A stretch of 8,196 bases of DNA, taken from the NCBI GenBank assembly GCA_905193485.1, contig CAJJOX010000092.1, positions 1 through 8,196 on the forward strand, in the 5' to 3' direction. Under the pieces are notes generated by a model. It saw only the letters and a list, made by a program, of their open reading frames with translations. It was not told where the DNA came from and did no database searches. Below are positions 1 to 6,804 of the stretch, one piece after another. Every line of letters begins with the position of its first letter. The stretch's first letter is position 1. The DNA comes from an uncultured Porphyromonadaceae bacterium. Its GTDB lineage: Bacteria; Bacteroidota; Bacteroidia; Bacteroidales; Muribaculaceae. A program made the translations under genes and the position numbers.

Positions 1-539
1 GGTGGGGTGTGGCAGGCGGGGGGGGGGAGCCGTATCATTTCAAACGGAAGGCGATACGGTGATATGTCGCACGATGGATCGACAGCGGTGAAAAGCTCTT
101 CGAACGGTTTGCGCGAACTGCTTCGGGCGAACCGGCGCATAATGCGATCAAGCATGTGAGTCTTTTCGTTTGGATGGCCTACTGCGATTATTGCCGGGAT
201 TTTTTTGTCGATTCCGGTGCCTGAAACTTTGAAGGTGCCACCAAGCCAGCAAGTACCAATCCCAAGATGTGTACACTGAAGTACAAAATCCTCAGCGTCG
301 ATGGCTGCTTGTATGGTTTGTGCCGGCGTTTCCCCGGCTATTACGGCTACGGCGGCTTTGCATCCTCTGATGATGCCGTAGGTGCCTATGTGGCCGTCGC
401 TTTTGAGAAGAATTGGTTTGAGGTGCGGTGATTTACTTGCAATGTCGGCAATCGAATCGCGCATCTGTGGCTCCAGACCGTTGAATGAGCGGCATGAGTG
501 ACGGCCGCGGATTGCATCAATGTATTCCTGACGATTCAT
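1..539 (-). CDS. Nitroreductase family protein (partial, C-terminus beyond left edge)
   Basis: An open frame runs from the ATG at 539 to the left edge, giving 179 visible residues without a stop. Residues 11-19 (RGRHSCRSF) match the N-terminal Arg/Ser motif of FMN-dependent nitroreductases. The stretch LGIGTCWLGGTF near residues 92-103 and RKPFEELF near residue 143 are typical of the putative TM-nitroreductase subgroup. Such proteins bind FMN and reduce nitro or quinone compounds with NAD(P)H; the substrate here cannot be read from the sequence. It lies 134 nt downstream of rpmH on the same strand, with a hairpin between them, so it may form its own unit; I found no convincing promoter. At residues 172-179 the family usually has an APSAxNxQP-like motif, but this reads PPPACHTP because of a run of ten C (coding strand), probably sequence error. 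Family call firm, substrate unknown. Confidence 0.85.
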   Translation of the reverse strand, partial: MNRQEYIDAIRGRHSCRSFNGLEPQMRDSIADIASKSPHLKPILLKSDGHIGTYGIIRGCKAAVAVIAGETPAQTIQAAIDAEDFVLQCTHLGIGTCWLGGTFKVSGTGIDKKIPAIIAVGHPNEKTHMLDRIMRRFARSSSRKPFEELFTAVDPSCDISPYRLPFEMIRLPPPACHTP

Positions 540-609
540 TGAGAGGATGTTGTGATTGGTGGAAATCGTGGATTGATGTTAAATACAGACAGAAAAGTCG
601 TGAAACAGC

Positions 610-643
610 AAAGGTTGCCGTCCGATGAATCGGGGCAACCTTT
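610..643 (-). terminator. Hairpin downstream of rpmH, probable terminator
   Basis: A 10-bp perfect stem (610-619 with 634-643, AAAGGTTGCC/GGCAACCTTT) encloses a second short stem, CCGA/TCGG (622-625 with 630-633), around a TGAA loop. It lies 30 nt past the rpmH stop codon on the transcribed strand. The stem itself ends in CCTTT, but the following bases (GCTGTTTCACG) are not a pure T tract, so termination may be partial or the hairpin may instead protect the rpmH mRNA 3' end. The structure is clear; its role is inferred. Confidence 0.6.
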
Positions 644-673
644 CTTAGGCTGTATCAGAGAGCCTGACCGTGA

Positions 674-829
674 TTATTTGCTGGCGATAGAGCAGCTGAC
701 GGTAAGACGAGCACGACCTTTGGCACGACGACGGGCGAGAACCTTGCGGCCATCGGCTGTCGACATTCTTTCGCGGAAACCATGCTTGTTAACTCTCTTT
801 CTGTTAGAAGGTTGGAACGTTCTTTTCAT
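674..829 (-). CDS. rpmH: 50S ribosomal protein L34
   Basis: This 51-codon frame starts at the ATG at 829 and ends in TAA at 674-676. It reads [18 protein letters not shown], then [21 protein letters not shown], the nearly invariant, strongly basic L34 sequence; the length is normal for Bacteroidota. L34 is a small structural protein of the large ribosomal subunit that contacts 23S rRNA. A Bacteroidota-type promoter (875-906) leaves a leader of about 40 nt, and a hairpin follows the stop. TAAGG lies 3-7 nt before the ATG, but Bacteroidota depend little on Shine-Dalgarno pairing. In many bacteria rpmH is followed by rnpA; here the downstream neighbour is a nitroreductase gene, so the classical rpmH-rnpA pair is absent. 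Confidence 0.97.
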   Translation of the reverse strand: MKRTFQPSNRKRVNKHGFRERMSTADGRKVLARRRAKGRARLTVSCSIASK

Positions 830-874
830 TGCCTTATGATGTTATTTCGTTTTAATTATTCACAATTCGGAGTG

Positions 875-906
875 CAAATTTAATAATTTAATTTCAATCG
901 GGCAAC
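875..906 (-). promoter_or_regulatory. Promoter of rpmH (Bacteroidota type)
   Basis: On the minus strand there is a perfect -7 element TAAATTTG (875-882) and a -33 element GTTG (903-906), separated by 20 nt. This matches the TTTG/N19-22/TAnnTTTG consensus of the Bacteroidota primary sigma factor. It predicts a start near 868 and a 5' leader of about 40 nt before rpmH. It lies in the 127-nt gap after the WD40 lipoprotein gene, where I see no clear terminator, so read-through into rpmH is also possible. Confidence 0.75.
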
Positions 907-956
907 TTTTTGCAGCTTTTTCAAAAATCGTAAAATCCAGGGGCATCCGATGAGTC

Positions 957-2135
957 TTATAAATTCTCGTATACAGTTCGGCCTAAAGCGACAATCTCGG
1001 CGGATGTCGGTAGTTTCAATTTTTTGATCGTTCGTTGGTCGGCAACCATGACATTATTATTGTCGATGAAGTCAACCGACCAGAAATTCTTGCCGTATAC
1101 AGGTAATTTGGCCAGAATTTCCTTTGTCATGGCATCTAGAAGATAGACGCCATCGGTAGTGCCTGCTATCAGCCTCTTGCCGTCGGGGCTGAATGACAAG
1201 CCAATGACGGGTTTATCCAACTTCAGATCGCCCATATGTCGATGATCTGTCGCTCTCCAGAATTTGATGTCGCAGTCTCCCGATCCCGATGCGATAAGCT
1301 GATTGTCGGAACTGATAGCGACAGTGTTTACATAGTTTTTTGCTGCATTAATATAGTGGCCGGTAGTTTTTAGGTGTCCCTTATCATATTCCAGGGTCTG
1401 GATCGAACCATCGTTTGAGGCTGTAGCCACCAATGTTTCATCGGGGGAAATGGCTAAATCTTTGACGTTCAATGAATGAACCGGCATTCTTTGTGTCTGC
1501 TCTCCGGAAGCGATATCGCATACGCTGATTGTGTGATCATTGGAAACGGTCACAAGATTGCCGTCAGCCGTAAACCACATATCTCTGACTGCATGATCAT
1601 GAGCATGAATCATGCCGGCTTCTTTTCCGGAGGGATATTCAAAAAAATAAACATTGCCGTCATGACAGGCTGCGGCGATTCTGTCCCCGTCGCGGTTTAT
1701 CATTGCGGTATAGACAAATGTCGGAGTTTTCAGCTGTAATGTTTCTTTCATGTCAGGATAAGAAAAGACATTGATCTTCTGATGCATACCGTCGGCTGTA
1801 ACGATCCATTTTTTATCGTTGCTTAATACGGCGGCATTGATGTCGGCCATCGGTATCAGACGGCTCTGCACGACCACATCCTGAAATATTGGTTCAATGT
1901 CGTTTAAGGCTTCGATCAGAATGGCAAGAGCATTATCTGCAATTTGTTCATCCGAAAGATTGTCGTAAAGGGTAGTGATGGCTTCTTCATATTCGCCCTC
2001 GCTGACATATTTGTTCGCGATAAACTTTACGGAGCTGATATCTGTTCTTGAAGAACATGATGTTGAGAATAATATTCCCCATAACGAGGCTATCAGAATG
2101 GAGAGCTTTTTTAAACAGATCAAATTTTGTGCCAT
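957..2135 (-). CDS. WD40-repeat (seven-bladed propeller) lipoprotein with TPR-like N-terminal segment
   Basis: A 392-residue protein of unknown function. Residues 1-27 form a lipoprotein signal: KK at 9-10, a hydrophobic stretch 11-23, then STSC with Cys27 as the probable lipidated residue. Residues about 35-80 (NKYVSEGEYEEAITTLYDNL) look like one or two TPR-type helices. From about residue 98 to 378 there are seven WD40-like units, with recurring motifs such as SPDGKRLIAGTTDG, SPDETLVATASNDG and SSDNQLIASGSGD, enough to close one propeller. This suggests an envelope-anchored scaffold or binding protein rather than an enzyme. I chose the ATG at 2135. An in-frame TTG at 2159 would add eight residues but lies within the promoter -7 box and would fall upstream of the transcript start. 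The gene precedes rpmH on the same strand. Confidence 0.85.
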   Translation of the reverse strand: MAQNLICLKKLSILIASLWGILFSTSCSSRTDISSVKFIANKYVSEGEYEEAITTLYDNLSDEQIADNALAILIEALNDIEPIFQDVVVQSRLIPMADINAAVLSNDKKWIVTADGMHQKINVFSYPDMKETLQLKTPTFVYTAMINRDGDRIAAACHDGNVYFFEYPSGKEAGMIHAHDHAVRDMWFTADGNLVTVSNDHTISVCDIASGEQTQRMPVHSLNVKDLAISPDETLVATASNDGSIQTLEYDKGHLKTTGHYINAAKNYVNTVAISSDNQLIASGSGDCDIKFWRATDHRHMGDLKLDKPVIGLSFSPDGKRLIAGTTDGVYLLDAMTKEILAKLPVYGKNFWSVDFIDNNNVMVADQRTIKKLKLPTSAEIVALGRTVYENL

Positions 2136-2156
2136 AATTGAAACATTGTCTTTATA

Positions 2157-2190
2157 CAAAGATACGAATAATCTGCATTATTTCAGCAAA
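2157..2190 (-). promoter_or_regulatory. Promoter of the WD40 lipoprotein gene
   Basis: On the minus strand the -7 element TATCTTTG (2157-2164) fits TAnnTTTG perfectly, and a TTTG (2187-2190) lies 22 nt upstream, slightly longer than the usual spacing. The predicted transcript starts near 2150, about 15 nt before the ATG at 2135. This supports 2135 rather than the TTG at 2159 as the translation start. Confidence 0.7.
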
Positions 2191-2281
2191 GTGCAGATAA
2201 AAAGGTTTGGAAAGATTATGTTCATCATTTGTAAATGAAGTCAACACTATAATATGATCAGGTTGCGCATGTGCCGATTCT

Positions 2282-2392
2282 TCAACCGCTATGGCGGCTT
2301 CGTTCGTCAGTGCGGATTTGGTCGCTGTTCGAGAATCCATTGCGCCGATAATATGTATCGGGATTCATGGTGAAAATGAGGGCTTGTTTCAT
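2282..2392 (-). CDS. Possible small ORF, 36 codons, unknown
   Basis: The first ATG downstream of a well-formed minus-strand promoter (2423-2455) opens a 36-codon frame that ends in TGA at 2282-2284. It begins MKQALIFTMNPDTYYRRNGF and ends in a polar, basic tail (QIRTDERSRHSG). I recognise no family, signal peptide or membrane segment. The predicted leader is about 24 nt. A second frame on the same strand (ATG at 2340, 62 codons, stop at 2152) overlaps it and cannot be excluded as the real product. The transcript could also be an untranslated leader or small RNA reading on into the WD40 lipoprotein gene. Support comes only from the promoter and the position of the ATG. Confidence 0.25.
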   Translation of the reverse strand: MKQALIFTMNPDTYYRRNGFSNSDQIRTDERSRHSG

Positions 2393-2422
2393 TGTTGATG
2401 TAAGTTCAGATCATTGAAAATA

Positions 2423-2455
2423 CAAATATATACACGAATCGTTAATTAGAACAAA
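2423..2455 (-). promoter_or_regulatory. Leftward Bacteroidota-type promoter upstream of the small ORF
   Basis: On the minus strand, TTTG (2452-2455), a 21-nt spacer and TATATTTG (2423-2430) form one of the best consensus matches in the window. It predicts a transcript starting near 2416 and running left through the possible 36-codon ORF towards the WD40 lipoprotein gene. It lies close to the rightward maeB promoter, so the two may share control. Confidence 0.6.
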
Positions 2456-2485
2456 ATCGGGATATGAGGTCGCAAAGTTTTACGA

Positions 2486-2501
2486 TAAGTTTGTAAATTT
2501 G
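2486..2501 (+). promoter_or_regulatory. Promoter (-7 region) of the maeB operon, two tandem -7 elements
   Basis: Two consecutive TAnnTTTG octamers, TAAGTTTG (2486-2493) and TAAATTTG (2494-2501), lie end to end 37 nt before the maeB ATG. Either could act as the -7 element, giving starts about 8 nt apart and a leader of roughly 30-40 nt. No TTTG is found at the expected -33 position for either, so the promoter may be weak or need an activator. Confidence 0.55.
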
Positions 2502-2537
2502 CAGTCAACGCATAGTAGAAAATAAAACGAAACAGAT

Positions 2538-4820
2538 ATGTCAACCGTAACCAAAGAATCAGCCCTTGAGTATCACAGCGAGGGTAAACCAGGTAAAATT
2601 GAAGTAATACCGACCAAACCGTATGCCACGCAGCACGATCTGGCGCTGGCATATTCGCCCGGGGTCGCTTACCCCTGCAAGGAAATCGAGGCAAATCCTG
2701 CCGACGCGTATGAATATACCAATAAGGGCAATCTTGTGGCTGTGATTTCGAATGGCACCGCTGTGCTTGGACTCGGTAACATCGGAGCTCTCGCCGGAAA
2801 ACCGGTGATGGAAGGAAAAGCCTTGCTGTTCAAGATATTCGCCGGCATAGATTGTTTCGATATAGAGGTCGCTGAAAATGATCCCGAAAAATTTATCGAA
2901 ATAGTCAAAGCGTTGTCTCCGACATTCGGCGGAATCAACCTGGAGGATATCAAGGCCCCCGAATGTTTTGAAATAGAGCGTCGTCTGAAAGGGGAGTGTG
3001 ATATACCGGTGATGCATGACGATCAGCATGGCACCGCAATCATTTCAGCCGCCGGTCTGTTGAACGCCCTTGAAATTCAGGGTAAAAAAATTGAGGATGT
3101 GAAGCTGGTGGTGAACGGAGCCGGAGCGGCCGCCGTTTCGTGTACGCGCCTGTATATAGCATTGGGCATTAGAAAAGAAAATGTCGTGATGTGCGACAGC
3201 AAGGGAGTCATCAACGCTTCGCGCACAGGGCTTAACGCTCAGAAACGTGAGTTTATGACAACTCGTAAAGTTGATACACTCGCCGATGCCATGAAAGGCG
3301 CCGATGTGTTTCTCGGCCTGTCGGTGAAGGATGTGGTGACGCCTGAAATGTTGCAGTCAATGGCTCCAAAGCCGATAGTGTTCGCTCTGGCCAATCCGGA
3401 TCCCGAAATCGCTTATGATCTTGCAATGGCATCGCGTCCCGATCTTATTTTCGCCACCGGACGCAGTGACTATCCGAATCAGATAAACAATGTGCTCGGA
3501 TTCCCTTATATCTTCAGAGGTGCGCTTGACTGTGGTGCTACGTCAATCAATGAAGCTATGAAGCTTTCCGCAGTCCGTGCTATCGCCGATCTCGCAAAGC
3601 AACCGGTGCCTCCGGTGGTCAACACGGCCTATGATAAGACCGACATCCATTTCGGACGCGACTATATACTTCCGAAGCCTCTTGATCCACGCCTTCTCAC
3701 ATCCGTAGCTCCTGCCGTAGCCCGCGGGGCGATGGAAAGCGGTGTGGCACGGCGGCCGATAACCGATTGGGAAAAATATGAGGAGAAGCTCCGCAAGATG
3801 ATGGGTTATGACAACAAACTCATGCGCCGCATCTTCGATCAGGCTCGTTCCAATCCCAAACGTGTGGTTTTTGCAGAGGCCAATACCGACAAGATGTTAA
3901 AAGCCGCTGTCATAGCGCGCAAAGAAGGGCTGCTTATCCCTATATTGCTCGGCAACGAAGAGATGATCGGCAAACGGGCCAATCGTCTTGGCCTTGACAT
4001 AAGCGATATAGAAATTGTCAATCTGCGCCACGATCGTGAGGCGGAACGCCGTGAACGTTACGCCAAACGGCTTTATGCGGAACGTCAGCGTCTTGGCGTG
4101 AGCTACAATGAAGCGCTTGAAAAGATGTTTGACCGAAACTATTTCGGCATGATGATGGTGAATTTTGGCGATGCTGACGCTTTTCTCGGAGGCACCTATT
4201 CGGCAGCCCATTCTATTGGCGAGATCGCTCAGGAAGTGGTGGGTATCCGTCCGAGTTACAAGCATTTTGCCTCTATGCACATAATCAATACAAAACGTGG
4301 TACCTATTTCCTCGCCGATACGCAGGTTAACAAAAAAGTCGATGAGGAAACGCTTCTCGACATTGCGCGTCTGACACGTAACTCGGTCGAGTATTTCGCG
4401 CAGAAGCCGGTTATCGCAATGCTGTCTTACAGTAATTTTGGCTCGAGCGATGAGCCTGAATGCCTGAACGCTCGGCACGTCGTGGAGCGTATGCACGATC
4501 TTTATCCCGATTTGCTCATTGATGGCGAGATGTCGATCAACTTCGCCATGAACCGCGAGCTCCGCGACACAACATTCCCATTCAACCGCCTGAAAGGAGA
4601 GGATGTGAATGCTTTGGTATTCCCAAGCCTCGGCACTGCCGGCACAGCCTATCGCATGATGCTCGAGATGGGCGTGGGCGACGTTATCGGCCCGATCCAG
4701 ATGGGGCTTAACAAACCGATCCATTACATAAGCGTCAACTCGCCGGTTAAAACCATACTCAATCTTGCAGCTATGGCCGCAATCGATGCTCAGGCTTCAG
4801 GTAGTGCGTTAGACAGATAA
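2538..4820 (+). CDS. maeB: NADP-dependent malic enzyme, phosphotransacetylase-fused (MaeB type)
   Basis: 760 residues, close to E. coli MaeB. It catalyses oxidative decarboxylation of (S)-malate to pyruvate and CO2, reducing NADP+; it is cytosolic. The malic enzyme N-domain spans about 15-150: DLALAYSPGVAYPC contains the conserved Tyr39, GKALLFK the catalytic Lys94, and NLEDIKAP the metal ligands Glu136/Asp137; Asp162 in MHDDQHGTA completes the site. The NAD(P)-binding domain follows with VVNGAGAAAV (Gly194-Ala199) and runs to about 400. Residues about 430-755 are a phosphotransacetylase-like domain (from RSNPKRVVFAEAN). In studied MaeB proteins that domain is regulatory, responding to acetyl-CoA, rather than an active PTA; whether that holds here is inferred. 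The ATG at 2538 sits just before the conserved N-terminus. It heads the rightward operon; the alkaline phosphatase ATG is 29 nt after its stop. NADP preference is assigned by family, not by visible residues. Confidence 0.95.
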   Translation: MSTVTKESALEYHSEGKPGKIEVIPTKPYATQHDLALAYSPGVAYPCKEIEANPADAYEYTNKGNLVAVISNGTAVLGLGNIGALAGKPVMEGKALLFKIFAGIDCFDIEVAENDPEKFIEIVKALSPTFGGINLEDIKAPECFEIERRLKGECDIPVMHDDQHGTAIISAAGLLNALEIQGKKIEDVKLVVNGAGAAAVSCTRLYIALGIRKENVVMCDSKGVINASRTGLNAQKREFMTTRKVDTLADAMKGADVFLGLSVKDVVTPEMLQSMAPKPIVFALANPDPEIAYDLAMASRPDLIFATGRSDYPNQINNVLGFPYIFRGALDCGATSINEAMKLSAVRAIADLAKQPVPPVVNTAYDKTDIHFGRDYILPKPLDPRLLTSVAPAVARGAMESGVARRPITDWEKYEEKLRKMMGYDNKLMRRIFDQARSNPKRVVFAEANTDKMLKAAVIARKEGLLIPILLGNEEMIGKRANRLGLDISDIEIVNLRHDREAERRERYAKRLYAERQRLGVSYNEALEKMFDRNYFGMMMVNFGDADAFLGGTYSAAHSIGEIAQEVVGIRPSYKHFASMHIINTKRGTYFLADTQVNKKVDEETLLDIARLTRNSVEYFAQKPVIAMLSYSNFGSSDEPECLNARHVVERMHDLYPDLLIDGEMSINFAMNRELRDTTFPFNRLKGEDVNALVFPSLGTAGTAYRMMLEMGVGDVIGPIQMGLNKPIHYISVNSPVKTILNLAAMAAIDAQASGSALDR

Positions 4821-4849
4821 TTTTGAATCGGCATCATAATTTGACAGAT

Positions 4850-6241
4850 ATGAAACTTCGCAACCTTGCAACTCTTTTGACTGTTTTAGTCGCATGTGCC
4901 CTTCATGCCGCCTCGCCCAAATATGTGTTTTATTATATCGGCGACGGCATGGGGGTAGGCGCCGTATCGCTTGCGCAGGCTTATAATCGTATCGTTTTTG
5001 GCAATAAGCAGCCGCTTAATATGATGCGGTTGCCCGTGGCTTCGCTCGCTTTCACCTACTCGGCGTCGTCACCCGTTACAGATTCGGCTGCCGCCGGCAC
5101 TGCACTTGCCACCGGAAGCAAGACATGCAACGGTATGCTTGGCGTGCTACCCGACAGCAGTGAGGTTATTTCCATCGCATCCATGCTTCACGACAAAGGT
5201 TATGGCATCGGACTCGTGACGACTGTCGCGCCCGACGACGCCACTCCCGGTGCTTTCTATGCCCATCAGCCATCCCGCAGTATGTACTATGAGATCGGAC
5301 GTGATGCTGCGGCCAGTGGATTTGACTTTATCGCCGGAGCCAATCTGCGCGGACTTAAAGATAAAAACGGCAACACAACCGATCTTCTTGACATGTTTGA
5401 GCAGAATCAGGTGTCGGTGGTGCGTGGGATCGCCGGACTGTCTGAAGCACGTTACCGCAAAGTGCTATTGCTTGGCGAGAATGTCCAGAGCGACAATGAG
5501 ATCGGACTCGCCATCGATTCTATCGAAGGTGCAATGACACTTCCTGCAATGACACGTGCATGTCTTGATCATCTTATGGCGAACACCCCGGATCAGTTTT
5601 TTATGATGGTGGAAGGCGGCAGTATCGATCATGCCGGTCATGCCAACGATGCCGCTACAAACGTGATGGAAACGCTCAGCTTTGATGCGTCGCTTGGCAT
5701 CGCATGCGAATTTTATAGATCGCATCCCGATGAAACCCTGATTGTGGTGACGGCCGATCATGAAACAGGAGGCCTGATCTTGGCAAGTCGCAGCGTGCAT
5801 TACGATATGAGGCCTGAGTATCTGAAATATCAGCGAATGTCGAAAGATAGTTTTTCGGCTCATTGCAAGGCGCTTTTGCATTCGCGCATTGCTTTCGGGT
5901 GGAATGACATGAAAGAGTTTTTAAGTGATAGGCTCGGACTCTATACTCACGTTCCGGTCAGCGAAAATGATGATGCGATGCTTCGCGATATGTTTGAACG
6001 GACTTTTGAGTTGCGGAACACTTCCGATCAAAATGGCATGTATAACAATTTTAATGCATTTGCCAGCGCCGTTTATGCTCTTATAAGTGACGTGAGCGGC
6101 GTGGGATGGACAACATGGGATCATTCCGGCACTCCTGTCCCGGTGTTTGCAGCAGGTGTCGGGGCGGAGCGATTCTCGCAAATGCAGGATAATACCGATA
6201 TCCCCAAGACAATAATGTCGATTGTGGAGCAGGGAAACTGA
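4850..6241 (+). CDS. Exported alkaline phosphatase (PhoA superfamily)
   Basis: A 463-residue metal-dependent phosphomonoesterase that releases phosphate from organic phosphates outside the cytoplasm. Visible active-site elements are: IGDGMG (metal ligand Asp32), TDSAAAGTALATG with the phosphorylated Ser79, DDATP (Asp130, Thr132), VEGGSIDHAGH (Glu255, Asp260, His264), TADHETGG (Asp303, His304) and, near the C-terminus, WDHSGTPVPVFA (His425). All catalytic positions of the family thus seem present. Residues 1-21 form an export signal (K2, R4, hydrophobic core 6-18). It contains LVAC at 13-16, which fits a lipobox, but also LHA-A, which fits ordinary signal peptidase cleavage. I chose the ATG at 4850; an in-frame TTG at 4823 would add nine polar residues in front of the signal peptide and is unlikely. 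It follows maeB by 29 nt and is probably co-transcribed. Confidence 0.93.
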   Translation: MKLRNLATLLTVLVACALHAASPKYVFYYIGDGMGVGAVSLAQAYNRIVFGNKQPLNMMRLPVASLAFTYSASSPVTDSAAAGTALATGSKTCNGMLGVLPDSSEVISIASMLHDKGYGIGLVTTVAPDDATPGAFYAHQPSRSMYYEIGRDAAASGFDFIAGANLRGLKDKNGNTTDLLDMFEQNQVSVVRGIAGLSEARYRKVLLLGENVQSDNEIGLAIDSIEGAMTLPAMTRACLDHLMANTPDQFFMMVEGGSIDHAGHANDAATNVMETLSFDASLGIACEFYRSHPDETLIVVTADHETGGLILASRSVHYDMRPEYLKYQRMSKDSFSAHCKALLHSRIAFGWNDMKEFLSDRLGLYTHVPVSENDDAMLRDMFERTFELRNTSDQNGMYNNFNAFASAVYALISDVSGVGWTTWDHSGTPVPVFAAGVGAERFSQMQDNTDIPKTIMSIVEQGN

Positions 6242-6297
6242 TGTGATCTCGAGGTGATAAACGAATTTAATTCCGGTATCGTGACCGATAACTGACT

Positions 6298-6804
6298 ATG
6301 AAACTGATCGGCATTCTTTCCGACACTCATTCATGCTGGGACGAGCGTTATTGCCGGCATTTTGCCGGCTGCGACGAGATCTGGCATGCCGGTGATATCG
6401 GCGACTATGCCATAGTGGAGCGTCTTAAGACCATTACTCCGGTCGTGCGTGCCGTGTCAGGCAATATTGATGGCTCGGAGGTACGCCGGTTCTGTCCGGA
6501 ATCTCTCGAATTTGAAGTGGAAGGTGTGAAGGTCTGGCTCACGCATATAGGCGGATATCCCGGTCGTTATGCAGCAGGTGTGAAAAAACTGTTGCGCGAT
6601 GAAGGAGTAAAGCTGATGGTGTGTGGCCATTCCCATATCCTGAAAGTGATTCCGGATCCGGAACTCGGACTTTTGCACGTCAACCCTGGGGCTGCCGGTT
6701 ATTACGGGTGGCAGAAGGTGCGGACGCTTATTCGCCTTACAATCGACGGTGGTCGGGTGAGCGGTCTGGATGTTATAGAATTAGGAAAACTGAAATTGAA
6801 ATGA
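6298..6804 (+). CDS. Metallophosphoesterase, YfcE/MJ0936 family
   Basis: A 168-residue protein with the full calcineurin-like phosphoesterase motif set: SDTH (Asp9, His11), GDIGD (Asp33), GNID (Asn56), THIGG (His83), GHSH (His111, His113), and the family-typical NPGAAG. These bind two divalent metals. Characterised relatives (E. coli YfcE, MJ0936) hydrolyse phosphodiester substrates in vitro; the natural substrate is unsettled. There is no signal peptide, so it acts in the cytoplasm. It lies 56 nt after the alkaline phosphatase with no terminator between, and its TGA overlaps the ATG of the next gene (ATGA, 6801-6804), so translational coupling is likely. Length is normal for the family. Confidence 0.93.
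   Translation: MKLIGILSDTHSCWDERYCRHFAGCDEIWHAGDIGDYAIVERLKTITPVVRAVSGNIDGSEVRRFCPESLEFEVEGVKVWLTHIGGYPGRYAAGVKKLLRDEGVKLMVCGHSHILKVIPDPELGLLHVNPGAAGYYGWQKVRTLIRLTIDGGRVSGLDVIELGKLKLK

Larger units (their letters stand above)
2136..2537. other. 402-nt divergent intergenic region
   Basis: This is the only long stretch without an established gene. It separates the leftward WD40/rpmH block from the rightward maeB operon. It holds the WD40 gene promoter (2157-2190), a second leftward promoter with a possible small ORF (2282-2455), and the maeB promoter (2486-2501). From about 2400 to 2537 it is strongly AT-rich, as expected for promoter DNA. I see no tRNA, riboswitch fold, terminator hairpin or long repeat in it. 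Confidence 0.6.

Noticed and set aside
552..839. Plus-strand 95-codon open frame
   Set aside because: It lies antisense to rpmH, whose L34 sequence is unmistakable; the arginine-rich stretch is a shadow of the L34 codons.
2254..2373. Plus-strand 39-codon ORF rich in Cys and Arg (MIRLRMCRFFNRYGG...)
   Set aside because: No promoter or family recognised, and it lies opposite the better supported leftward transcript; chance cannot be excluded.
2453..2465. 13-base repeat AAAATCGGGATAT, also at 7459-7471
   Set aside because: A single shared 13-mer in 8 kb is about what chance allows; one copy is in the transposase gene and the other in an intergenic region, with no other similarity around them.
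3897..4724. Minus-strand 275-codon open frame opposite the phosphotransacetylase-like part of maeB
   Set aside because: It is fully antisense to a conserved domain and has no recognisable motif or promoter; long antisense frames are common opposite genes with this codon bias.
6621..6800. Upstream 60-codon extension of the SPOR lipoprotein frame
   Set aside because: It lies within the phosphoesterase gene; the ATG at 6801 gives the lipoprotein signal and the ATGA overlap.
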